From contig CAVQHI010000002.1 in NCBI GenBank assembly GCA_963712305.1, forward strand, positions 1,054,001 to 1,118,000: DNA of 64,000 nucleotides, given 5' to 3'. Within the stretch, counting starts at the first letter, position 1, and every line of letters begins with the position of its first letter. This document shows, piece by piece, positions 1 through 7,496 of the stretch. Origin of the DNA: DATFNI01 sp963712305 (GTDB taxonomy: Bacteria; Bacteroidota; Rhodothermia; Balneolales; DATFMH01). Under the pieces are notes generated by a model, which saw only the letters and a list, made by a program, of their open reading frames with translations, ran no database searches and was not told the origin of the DNA. The position numbers and the translations under genes were made by a program.

Positions 1-1
1 A

Positions 2-478
2 TACATAAAGAAACACCGTGTCCTCTTAAATCCTGTTTTGCCTGATACATTTATTTTGGATGATATGGCATTGGGTGTAAAGGACTTGTTTACTGATTCA
101 CTGAAAAAGGGGAAGAAAGCGAACAAAAAGAAGAAAGCACGTTTCATGCATTCATGGCGAAAAAGCCTAAAACATCTGCAGTATCAATTGAATATTTTCT
201 ATGAGTGTGGGACCGGAGAACTAAGAAATGAGGAAGGCTATATAAAGAGTATCACGGAACAGCTCGGACTTTTCAATGATTATTCAGTGCTGCAAAAATG
301 GCTGAAATCACATAAAGGGTTGATGGATGCAGGCAGTTACGAGGCTATTCGAAACCGACTTAAAAAAAGGAAAAAAAGTCTGGCAGAAGATGCATTCAAA
401 AAGGGGAGAGCATTAATGAAAATAGACGCTTCTGTTTGGTGGGATTTTCTCTCAAATAATACGTTTCCGGCCGATTAA
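2..478 (+). CDS. CHAD domain protein, C-terminal part (cut by window edge)
   Basis: The reading frame is open to the first base of the window, so the gene starts outside it; the TTG at 38 is only an internal codon. The visible 158 residues are Lys/Arg-rich and helical. They contain HSWRKSLKHLQYQLNIF followed by LGLFNDYSVLQKWL, which match the histidine-containing helix pair of CHAD domains. That family binds polyphosphate or phosphate-rich polymers through conserved His and basic residues (family knowledge). The stop is at 476-478. No partner such as a CYTH phosphatase is visible. Family assignment is by pattern only, so moderate confidence. Confidence 0.65.
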   Translation, partial: YIKKHRVLLNPVLPDTFILDDMALGVKDLFTDSLKKGKKANKKKKARFMHSWRKSLKHLQYQLNIFYECGTGELRNEEGYIKSITEQLGLFNDYSVLQKWLKSHKGLMDAGSYEAIRNRLKKRKKSLAEDAFKKGRALMKIDASVWWDFLSNNTFPAD

Positions 479-594
479 GTATTTGCCCCAAATTGATTTC
501 CGGAAAGTCTTCTGGTTCTGGAACCAACACGCAATACTGCCTGTTACACGCATAACAGTTTTAATATAATTAATTAAACCAGGATAATTACGTT

Positions 595-1608
595 ATGGCA
601 ACAATGAAAGCTGCTCAGATATCGAAAGCAGGCGGGGATTTTGAACTAGTTGAAAAACCAATACCTGAACCCAGGGAAAATCAGGTCTTAATCAAAGTGG
701 AAGCTTGCGGAATTTGCCACAGTGATGCTTTTGTCAAGGAGGGAGTGTTTCCAGGTATTCAGTATCCAAGAGTTCCCGGACATGAAGTGGTCGGTAAAAT
801 TATAAAAACCGGGAAGAATGTTGAAGGATGGAAAGAAGGTGAACGTGTTGGTGTAGGATGGCATGGCGGTCACTGTTTCCATTGTGAGCCATGCCGGAAG
901 GGTGATTTTATAAACTGTGAGAATGGACAGATTTCCGGTATTTCGTACGATGGTGGATATGCCGAATACATGACTGCCCCATATGAGGCGCTTGCACGTG
1001 TACCTGCAGAATTGACGTCAGCTGAAGCGGCCCCATTACTCTGCGCCGGAATAACAACCTACAACGCATTAAGAAACAGCGGAGCAAAACCTGGCGACCT
1101 GGTTGCAGTACTTGGTATTGGCGGTCTGGGACACCTGGCACTACAGTTTGCAAAAGCTGCGGGTTACAGAACCGTTGCGTTGTCGCACGGCAGCAGTAAA
1201 GAAGCCCTGGCGCACGAAATGGGTGCCCATTATTATATCAACACTGAGAAAATGAATCCTGCTGAAGAGCTGGCAAAAATGGGTGGCGCCGATGTTATTC
1301 TCGCTACGGCCCCAAACAGTAAAGCTATTGCTTCGTTAGTCGGTGGACTCTCTTCACGCGGTAATCTCGTAATTGTGGCTGCATCGGGTGACGCTATGGA
1401 AGTTGTCCCATTTGCCTTACTCTCCGGCAAAAAAATATCCGGCTGGCCAAGTGGTCACGCCAAAGAATCAGAAGAAACGCTCGAATTCAGTGCCATGAGT
1501 GGTATCAAACCAAAGATCGAAACGTTTCCACTGGACAAGGTGAACGAGGCATATGAAAAAATGATCACCAATAAAGTGCGTTTCCGTGCAGTATTGACGA
1601 TGGATTGA
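595..1608 (+). CDS. Zinc-dependent alcohol dehydrogenase (MDR family)
   Basis: Medium-chain dehydrogenase of 337 residues, the usual length. The N-terminal GroES-like domain holds the catalytic zinc ligands Cys41 (in CGICHSD), His63 (in GHE) and Cys150. The structural zinc lobe has Cys94, Cys97, Cys100 and Cys108. The NAD(P)-binding Rossmann motif is GIGGLGHLALQFAK near residue 174. It should interconvert alcohols and aldehydes in the cytoplasm; the substrate cannot be told from sequence, and AdhP/AdhT-like ethanol dehydrogenases are the nearest pattern. ATG at 595 is used; no good Shine-Dalgarno precedes it. The gene stands alone, with a palindromic repeat 10 bp past its stop. Confidence 0.9.
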   Translation: MATMKAAQISKAGGDFELVEKPIPEPRENQVLIKVEACGICHSDAFVKEGVFPGIQYPRVPGHEVVGKIIKTGKNVEGWKEGERVGVGWHGGHCFHCEPCRKGDFINCENGQISGISYDGGYAEYMTAPYEALARVPAELTSAEAAPLLCAGITTYNALRNSGAKPGDLVAVLGIGGLGHLALQFAKAAGYRTVALSHGSSKEALAHEMGAHYYINTEKMNPAEELAKMGGADVILATAPNSKAIASLVGGLSSRGNLVIVAASGDAMEVVPFALLSGKKISGWPSGHAKESEETLEFSAMSGIKPKIETFPLDKVNEAYEKMITNKVRFRAVLTMD

Positions 1609-1617
1609 TCCTCCTAT

Positions 1618-1642
1618 CTGTCGCAAGTTTGCAACTTGTGAC
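1618..1642. repeat. REP-like palindromic repeat, copy 1
   Basis: The motif GTCGCAAGTTTGCAACTTG plus flanking bases is an imperfect palindrome with 9-base arms around TTGCA. A 24/25 identical copy in the same orientation lies at 3221-3245. Short dispersed hairpins of this sort are typical of REP elements moved by RAYT (Y1) transposases. That origin is inferred; no RAYT gene is in the window. Confidence 0.6.
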
Positions 1643-1736
1643 ACGAGTGCAGTAAAATCACAGCAAATTGTTCGTTGTAGTATTCAACATGACAAATTTA
1701 TCTAATCTGGACGGGATAATTTCTGTTCTATCTGCT

Positions 1737-2261
1737 TTATTGATTTACATACCCAATATATTCCACAATGGGGCTCAGGGTATCCTTTGGCCAAGTAAAA
1801 GAAATGACATTACTGTCTGGATTTGTAATTGTTCTCTCCTTTAGATGCCATGCCCGTGTCTTGGGCACATTGGGGAAACTCGTATCCCCGTCCCAAAAGG
1901 TTTTAGCTAGTATAACCAAACCGGCCTTGACACCTGGATAAGGGCGAACTGGAGGAACGCCATTAACAGGTATACCTATGCTATCTTCAACGACATGCCC
2001 TATTAAATACTTACCCCAACCATACCGACCAACACTTTCTCCCGTATAGGCGTAAGTTGAACTATCTTGTTTTGGAAAATAGACGCCTCCATGTACACCA
2101 AATGACATTATCGTCGAGTCACTCACATCTACAAATCGAAAAATGACAGTAAAGTGAGGAACTGTCTGTGATGGGCCTACCCCGTTATGGTTACAGGAAA
2201 CCGAACCCACGAGAATGATTGTAATAACTATGATAAATGCGGGATGTAATAGTTTCTTCAT
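1737..2261 (-). CDS. Putative lipoprotein of unknown function
   Basis: The protein has 174 residues when started at the ATG at 2261 (MKKLLHPAFI), which gives a proper signal peptide: two Lys, a hydrophobic stretch, then a lipobox-like GSVSC, so the mature protein probably begins at a lipidated Cys. The longer frame back to 2288 would put charged residues ahead of the signal and was not used. The mature part has no motif I recognise; it is rich in beta-prone, Gly and Pro residues, and ends WPKDTLSPIVEYIGYVNQ. It lies immediately downstream of a broken transposase, so it may be transferred DNA. No function assigned. Confidence 0.65.
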   Translation of the reverse strand: MKKLLHPAFIIVITIILVGSVSCNHNGVGPSQTVPHFTVIFRFVDVSDSTIMSFGVHGGVYFPKQDSSTYAYTGESVGRYGWGKYLIGHVVEDSIGIPVNGVPPVRPYPGVKAGLVILAKTFWDGDTSFPNVPKTRAWHLKERTITNPDSNVISFTWPKDTLSPIVEYIGYVNQ

Positions 2262-2320
2262 ATCTAATCTGAGCGATGTTTCAACCAACTATCTACCCTG
2301 CTATTGAGCACCTAAGCTCC

Positions 2321-2340
2321 CAAAATTATGCATAATTTTG
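2321..2340. repeat. Perfect 20-bp palindrome at the transposase break point
   Basis: CAAAATTATGCATAATTTTG is its own reverse complement. It sits where the transposase reading frame loses similarity to its family, so it may mark an old recombination or insertion end. Confidence 0.6.
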
Positions 2341-2350
2341 TATAGATAGA

Positions 2351-2373
2351 TATGATTGAATTTTTCAATCATA
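2351..2373. repeat. Inverted repeat, 10-bp arms
   Basis: TATGATTGAA (2351-2360) is repeated inverted as TTCAATCATA (2364-2373) around a TTT loop. It overlaps the last family-like codons of the transposase remnant and lies 10 bp from the palindrome at 2321-2340. Confidence 0.55.
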
Positions 2374-2924
2374 CCATTTCGCCAAGGTTCCTTGACCGGA
2401 ATAAACACCGGAGCGATGCCCAGGGCCAAGGCAAAACGAACCACCAGCCCAAAGCTGCGAGGATACCGATTGCTGCCTCGAAAGGCCAACTCGTTGTCCA
2501 TCTGCAGGGCGTCAGGCATACCATGGCTGGCCCAAAAGCTGGCCAAAGTTCCAGCAATGCCCAGGGAAGCTTTCGTACGCACGGGAGTGAGCGAGCAGGT
2601 ATGCGAACAGGTATCAATGATATTGACGCTATAGAATCGCCCGCCCTCTTTGAGCCAACGCGGTCCCACCAGATCCATTTGATGGGTGTGGACGAATAAC
2701 TCGGGATACTCTTTGGCGGATCGGTGAGCCGGTGTTTTCTTCCTGGTCAGTCCCTGACGAGCCAGAATCCGGTTGATCGTCCAGACCGGAGGTGGGTCGA
2801 TCCCTTGAGCATGCAGTTCATATCCGATGGCTACTGCTCCGGTTTGAGCCATGCGTTTTTCTTCCAGCCGCTTTCTAGCCTCAACTACCTGTTCTTCCAG
2901 GGATGGGGTTACTTTGGCAGGTTA

Positions 2925-3350
2925 AGGGTTTAATCCCTCAACAAAAGAGAGAGAAAGAAATAGAATAGAATCGTTTTTTTCATAATAACTTCTTCTTGAA
3001 AACACAAACATGTCAACTAAACGCTAGAATACTAATTTATCTTACGCATATCAACACTTATCTTATTCCTGCTGAGATAAATATTTCTTCTGAGCAAAAA
3101 ATGCCAATATTTCCAGTAATATATCCATATTTTGGCTTTTTTTGATCAGCATGAGTACATATGGAATATTTTCCTAACAAATTTTTGATTGGATTGTTAA
3201 AGTATTGATGCGTTTTCTTTCTGTCGCAAGTTTGCACCTTGTGACCTGACGCATTTGAATTGAATGTGTCATGTTGGATTCAAAAAAATGACAGACCTTC
3301 TTTTATTTTCGGTTCCGATCCTGTATCATAAGTACGTTCTTTTTACAGAT
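2925..3350. other. Non-coding gap with one palindromic repeat
   Basis: AT-rich stretch of about 425 bp. The first bases form an imperfect inverted repeat (GTTAAGGG / CCCTCAAC, 2921-2942), possibly a former insertion end. The REP-like repeat copy 2 is at 3221-3245. No convincing reading frame was found. The right end should hold the promoter for the cobalamin riboswitch transcript, but I could not pick out a clear -33/-7 pair. Confidence 0.5.
3221..3245. repeat. REP-like palindromic repeat, copy 2
   Basis: Same orientation as the copy at 1618-1642 and differs at one base (GCACC instead of GCAAC). The two copies bracket the lipoprotein gene and the transposase remnant. Confidence 0.6.
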
Positions 3351-3546
3351 TGTTGATATGCGGTTTTGCGCGGATGAAACCATCCGGTAAATGAAAAGGG
3401 AACCCCGTGTAAATCGGGGGCTGTACCCGCAACTGTAATCCCAACAGGCGAAAGCAAACGCTGTTGACCACCTCCATTGCCACTGCCCCGACGCGTCGGG
3501 GTGGGAAGGCCGTCGATAGTTGGGAAAGCCAGGAGACCTGCCGTGT
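3351..3546 (+). ncRNA. Cobalamin (B12) riboswitch
   Basis: All the usual conserved blocks appear in order: GCGGATGAAACCATCCGG, GGGAACCCCGTG, AAATCGGGGGCTGT, the core ACCCGCAACTGTAA, CCACTGC with CCCCGACGCGTCGGGG, GGGAAGGC, and the B12 box GCCAGGAGACCTGCC (3528-3542). It lies 45 bases upstream of the TonB receptor start. The family normally shuts off expression when adenosylcobalamin is plentiful, so the receptor and the propeller gene behind it should be B12-repressed. The mechanism is not evident; no strong terminator follows, so translational control is likely. Confidence 0.95.
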
Positions 3547-3590
3547 GATCTTCACTGTAGAACTTTCGGGTATAAAAGTTCAGGTGATTC

Positions 3591-5522
3591 ATGAAAACCA
3601 CTTTTTTAAAGGGTGCTTCGTGCGTCCTTCTTATCACTATACAACACTTATTGCAACCGGCGTACTACGTCTATGCCCAGCAACCAGCTGATACCAGCTA
3701 TACCGGGCCAGAGGTCCGTGTTACCGCTACGCGGATCGACCAGCCCGATTACCGGCAGCCGGTCCAGGTGATCATTGTCGATTCCCTTCCACTTCGTTTT
3801 TTGTCCAATCAAAATCTGGGTCAGGTTCTGCAATCGGTAACCACCGCGTTTGTCCAGGATAACGGTCCGGGCGGGTTGGCAACGATATCACAGCGCGGCT
3901 TTGATGCCCGTCAGACGCAGGTTGTCTGGAATGGTTTCGAGTTGAACCATTCGATGCTTGGGTTGACTGATCTTTCCATGATCCCTTCTGCAATGATCAG
4001 TTCAGTTGAAGTTTCGCCTGGCAATATGGGTACATCATTCGGATCAGGAGGTGCCGGCGGCACTGTTATATTACATCCTGCAACGTTGAAAAATAGAATC
4101 CGCCTGACCAGTGGAATTGGTTCTTATGGATCTCTTCAACAGTCAGGAGGAGTCGGCTGGCGGAATGACGAATGGAATGTTTCAGCTCTGGTTTTCCACA
4201 AGCAAGCCACCAATGATTTTAGTTATCACGATCCATTCAGTGATGAACAGAAAACAAGGGATCACAATGGGCTGAATGCGCGCCATATACTGGCTAAGGC
4301 AGGGTGGAAAAGGGGACACTATGGGGTTCAAACGGCGGTCTGGTATGCCGGGGAGGAAAATAATATCCCCGGATCAATTGTCAGTTCGAGTGATGCCGGC
4401 CGACAAAAAGATCAATCTCTGCGCTGGTATGCATCCGGTACGATGTGGCAGGGGAAAAACAAAATCAGCCTGAAGACTTTTTATAATCAGTACAATCTGG
4501 ATTTTTCCAATCCCGATCAGAGGGTCAACAGTACCAGTTCCATTCATAATTCGATACTTCGCGCATCCCTTGAACATTACTTCGGTCATTCCCTTGAAAT
4601 TCATGGGTATTCATCGGCTGAAAGTGACCGGGTTCAAACCAATAACTACCAGGGTGCGGAAAACAGATTTGTCTGGAGCAACCTGTTGCAGGCCAATTAT
4701 CATCCATGGTCGCGATTGTTGCTGTTCGGCGCAGGGCGCTATGATTATTATTCTGATTTTGGAGATGCTTTTATCCCCTCTGCAGGAATGAATTACGAGC
4801 TGGTGAAGAATCATCTGTTCATCAGGGGCACGTTCAAGAAAGATTATACGGCACCGACTTTTAATGATTTATACTGGGCGAACGGAGGAAATCCGGATCT
4901 GAAAGCGGAACGAAGCACAACCATCGAGACAGGTTTCGTCTTTCGTCATAAGGATGGAAATTTGTCTGTTCAGATATCTCCGGAAATGTATCGCAGTCGC
5001 CAGCACAATGGCATTCGATGGGTCCCTTTTTCTGGAGGAACGACACCGATCAACATTCAGGAGGTCGAGATGAAGGGATTAGAGCTATCATCTCAAGCAA
5101 GTTACAAAACTTCTGATTGGACATTGACGCTTCACTATCTACTAACTTTGACACAAGCCCATATTTTGAGCAACCCCAAAAGCAGCAATCAGGCTCTGAA
5201 CAAGCAAATGCGTTATGTCCCGCCAGTTAGCCAGAAGATGTTCGCTGGTATCGGATACAGACATATCCAATTTTTCATAAATAGAACGGGCATCGGCAAA
5301 CGGTATACAACCAACGATCACAGCAGTCCTTTGGATCCATTGCCATCCTATTCTGTATGGAATGCGGGAGGAGGATATGGCGGGTCAGTGGGTCCGCTTG
5401 ATCTGCAGCTAAACGCAACCGTATATAACCTGTTTGATAAGAATTACCAGGTTGTTGTATGGTATCCGATGCCAGGCCGGAATTATCAGTTGGGTTTATC
5501 AGTCAGCTACCCCTTTAAATGA
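3591..5522 (+). CDS. btuB: TonB-dependent vitamin B12 receptor, BtuB-like
   Basis: Outer-membrane receptor of 643 residues. An N-terminal signal peptide ends near YYVYAQQ. A plug domain follows, with VRVTATRIDQP, then VLQSVTTAFVQDNGPGG, ISQRGFDARQTQVVWNGF and GSGGAGGTVILHP (roughly residues 40-165). The rest is a beta-barrel, with the TonB C-terminal signature NATVYNLFDKNYQVV near residue 605, ending in a barrel-type aromatic strand (VSYPFK). The cobalamin riboswitch directly upstream makes corrinoid the likely ligand. Start ATG 3591 has GGTG spaced ahead of it. A BtuG-like gene follows after 27 bp, so the two are probably co-transcribed. It imports B12 across the outer membrane using TonB energy. 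Confidence 0.9.
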   Translation: MKTTFLKGASCVLLITIQHLLQPAYYVYAQQPADTSYTGPEVRVTATRIDQPDYRQPVQVIIVDSLPLRFLSNQNLGQVLQSVTTAFVQDNGPGGLATISQRGFDARQTQVVWNGFELNHSMLGLTDLSMIPSAMISSVEVSPGNMGTSFGSGGAGGTVILHPATLKNRIRLTSGIGSYGSLQQSGGVGWRNDEWNVSALVFHKQATNDFSYHDPFSDEQKTRDHNGLNARHILAKAGWKRGHYGVQTAVWYAGEENNIPGSIVSSSDAGRQKDQSLRWYASGTMWQGKNKISLKTFYNQYNLDFSNPDQRVNSTSSIHNSILRASLEHYFGHSLEIHGYSSAESDRVQTNNYQGAENRFVWSNLLQANYHPWSRLLLFGAGRYDYYSDFGDAFIPSAGMNYELVKNHLFIRGTFKKDYTAPTFNDLYWANGGNPDLKAERSTTIETGFVFRHKDGNLSVQISPEMYRSRQHNGIRWVPFSGGTTPINIQEVEMKGLELSSQASYKTSDWTLTLHYLLTLTQAHILSNPKSSNQALNKQMRYVPPVSQKMFAGIGYRHIQFFINRTGIGKRYTTNDHSSPLDPLPSYSVWNAGGGYGGSVGPLDLQLNATVYNLFDKNYQVVVWYPMPGRNYQLGLSVSYPFK

Positions 5523-5549
5523 ATAATTAAACAATATGACGAGGATGAA

Positions 5550-6911
5550 ATGAAACAGAGGATACTCTCCTTATTATTACTTTTTTTTGTAATGATGTTT
5601 AATAACGGCTTAGCTCAACAGTCACTTCAAAAAGTTTATGTAGTTAACGAGGGTAATTTTGGACAGGGCAGCGCATCGATTACAGCCTATAATATGTCAG
5701 ACGGCAGTACTTCAACAAATGCATTTTATAAGAAAAATGGAGTGCTTCTTGGAGATGTGGCTCAGAGCTCGACGATCATTAACGACAAGCTTTATATCCT
5801 GGTTTACGGGAGCAACAGAATTTTTGTAACTGATAAGAACACGCTGGCACTGGATAAAACCATCAGTTACGATATAGGAAAGGAGAAGGGACCGCGGAAA
5901 ATGATCGCTGTAAACAGTAATAAAGCCTATGTCACCAATCTCGATAGTAAGAATGTCTCTGTTGTTGATCTGACAAACAACAGTGTTGCCGGTTCGATTG
6001 ACCTTGGCAGTGGACCGGAAGACATCGGTATTAGCAATGCGAAAGCATATGTGGCGCTCAGTGATCTGGGACAAGGTGATAGTGTTGCAGTGATTGATAC
6101 GCAGACGGACAAGGTGATCAAGAAGCTGAAAGTAGGGGATAATCCGGTAGATGTGGCCGTTGATGACCAGGGACGTGTTTGGGTTGTATGTGTGGGCAAT
6201 TATGGATACGACAGTCAGGGTAATTATGATCCCAGACTCGTTTCTTATGGAAAGGTAGTGGTTATCAACAGCATCGACGACACCATTATCAAAACAATTG
6301 ACGTTGGCGGACACCCGGGAGATATCGCTTTGTTACCTTCATCCAACAGAGCTTATTACAATGATGGCGGGATTGTATCTATTGATATGAAGACGTTGAC
6401 CGCTTTAGGTGACACCCTGGTGAGTGGTTCCTATTATGCCATGAATGTTTCTCATGATGATCAGACATCTCAGCTGTTCGTGGCCGATCCTGCAGATTAT
6501 GTGTCTTCGGGTACCGTAACCAGTTATGATCTTAGTACAACTTTACCCCAAAAGGTCATGTCTTTTTCTGCAGGTATTATACCTGGTTCATTTGGATTCG
6601 TTTACACAGGAACACCGCTGGCTGTCCAGTCGTCCACAAACAAACCGAATTCATTCACCCTTCTACAGAATTATCCGAATCCATTCAATCCGATGACTAC
6701 CATCCGTTATAACCTGAGCGGGAGCGGTACTGTCGTATTGAGTGTTTACAGTATTACGGGCCGGTTGGTATCGCGCCTTGTTGACGGAAGACAATCTGAA
6801 GGCGAACATTCTGTGCGATTTGACGCATCGTTACTATCCAGCGGTATATACTTTTACCGGTTACAATTTAATGGATATATGCGAATCAGAAAGATGACTT
6901 TGATGAAATAA
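5550..6911 (+). CDS. BtuG-like beta-propeller with type IX secretion sorting domain
   Basis: The protein has 453 residues. A cleavable signal peptide ends near GLAQQ, with no lipobox Cys. Residues 27-370 are YncE/YVTN-like propeller repeats: VYVVNEGNFGQGSAS near the start resembles the opening of the BtuG/DUF5074 group, then VAVIDTQTDKVIKKLKVG, VVVINSIDDTIIKTIDVG and similar blades. The last 80 residues are a Por/type IX sorting domain starting at LLQNYPNPFNPMTTIRYN and ending IRKMTLMK. A good Shine-Dalgarno (GAGGATGAA) precedes ATG 5550. In Bacteroides, BtuG is a surface lipoprotein that caps BtuB and binds B12 tightly; here the same role is inferred from the operon and riboswitch, with type IX export replacing the lipid anchor. 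Confidence 0.8.
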   Translation: MKQRILSLLLLFFVMMFNNGLAQQSLQKVYVVNEGNFGQGSASITAYNMSDGSTSTNAFYKKNGVLLGDVAQSSTIINDKLYILVYGSNRIFVTDKNTLALDKTISYDIGKEKGPRKMIAVNSNKAYVTNLDSKNVSVVDLTNNSVAGSIDLGSGPEDIGISNAKAYVALSDLGQGDSVAVIDTQTDKVIKKLKVGDNPVDVAVDDQGRVWVVCVGNYGYDSQGNYDPRLVSYGKVVVINSIDDTIIKTIDVGGHPGDIALLPSSNRAYYNDGGIVSIDMKTLTALGDTLVSGSYYAMNVSHDDQTSQLFVADPADYVSSGTVTSYDLSTTLPQKVMSFSAGIIPGSFGFVYTGTPLAVQSSTNKPNSFTLLQNYPNPFNPMTTIRYNLSGSGTVVLSVYSITGRLVSRLVDGRQSEGEHSVRFDASLLSSGIYFYRLQFNGYMRIRKMTLMK

Positions 6912-7165
6912 CGTTGGTGGTAATGTTATTGTTTAATGAAATTAATTATATGGTAATTTAAATTGAATTTTGTGTAATAAATTTATGATCATTATGTATG
7001 ATTAAGTGTTTTAATCATGATATGAAAAAGGATAATAAGCACAATATATTTAAAATTTTATTTGTAATAAATTCCTGTACTGATGTTTTGTGGAATCGCT
7101 TTTATATACAACGTCTGAATTCTTTTAATTTAAGTCAAAATATTGATACTTATATGTTTATAAGA

Positions 7166-7174
7166 TGTGGATAA
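7166..7174 (-). promoter_or_regulatory. DnaA box 1
   Basis: TGTGGATAA is the exact reverse complement of the consensus TTATCCACA. It lies within a longer repeat (ATGTGGATAACTTT) shared with box 2, and 323 bp upstream of the nrdJ start. Confidence 0.6.
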
Positions 7175-7279
7175 CTTTTGAAACACCCCAAACTCCGGAA
7201 ATATAGCCTGTTTATGTAGCCTCTTTTGAAACGATGTGCAAATAGCACAGGTCCCCTGTTTTAAATCCGAAATTTCTAA

Positions 7280-7288
7280 TGTGGATAA
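7280..7288 (-). promoter_or_regulatory. DnaA box 2 with adjacent near-match
   Basis: A second perfect TGTGGATAA in the same orientation as box 1, 114 bp further on. A one-mismatch copy (TGTGGAAAA) is at 7300-7308. In E. coli the nrdAB promoter is DnaA-controlled, which makes regulation of nrdJ a plausible role (inference). Confidence 0.6.
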
Positions 7289-7496
7289 CTTTGAATATTT
7301 GTGGAAAAAAAGCCTCGATTTCACTTGTCCTCTCGTGGTTGCCCTTCTATATTAGGAACAGATTAAGGTGGTAATAATAACGATGGATATACTCGCTTTG
7401 CCACCTGCACCACAACTTTGTTTAATGGACTTGCTGTATCTATGAACCAAGTCTTTGCCATTGATTCCGAACATAAAAGGCTGAACGGTATTGCCT

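Larger units (their letters stand above)
2301..2921 (-). pseudogene. Truncated IS481-type transposase remnant
   Basis: The open stretch begins just after an in-frame TAA at 2922-2924 and reads PAKVTPSLEEQVVEARKRL, then VWTINRILARQGL and an rve integrase core. DDE-like residues are visible in QMDLVGPRW, LQMDNELAF and EPWRNGMIEKFN. Members of this family normally have an N-terminal helix-turn-helix of about 60 residues before this point and 80-100 residues after the catalytic Glu; both are missing. After EKFN the sequence runs into unrelated residues and a stop, exactly where two palindromes lie (2321-2373). It is an inactive fragment, and no clear terminal inverted repeats of an intact element are seen. 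Confidence 0.8.
6912..7496. other. AT-rich intergenic region with DnaA boxes
   Basis: About 585 bp between the B12 uptake pair and nrdJ. Bases 6912-7150 are very AT-rich. Two perfect DnaA boxes and one near-match lie in 7166-7308. Nothing resembling a riboswitch or NrdR box was found. A 64-codon minus-strand frame here was judged spurious. The region probably carries the nrdJ promoter; an origin-like role cannot be excluded. Confidence 0.5.

Noticed and set aside
5712..6314. A 200-codon frame opposite the propeller gene
   Set aside because: Mirror of repetitive blade codons; the plus-strand gene has signal peptide, repeats and sorting domain.
7130..7324. A 64-codon minus-strand frame in the nrdJ upstream region
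   Set aside because: Its composition is random-looking, it has no ribosome site, and its repeated Leu-Ser-Thr stems from the DnaA boxes themselves.
7320..7496. Possible second cobalamin riboswitch before nrdJ
   Set aside because: No B12 box (GCCAGGAGACC type) and no GCAACTGTAA-like core are present.
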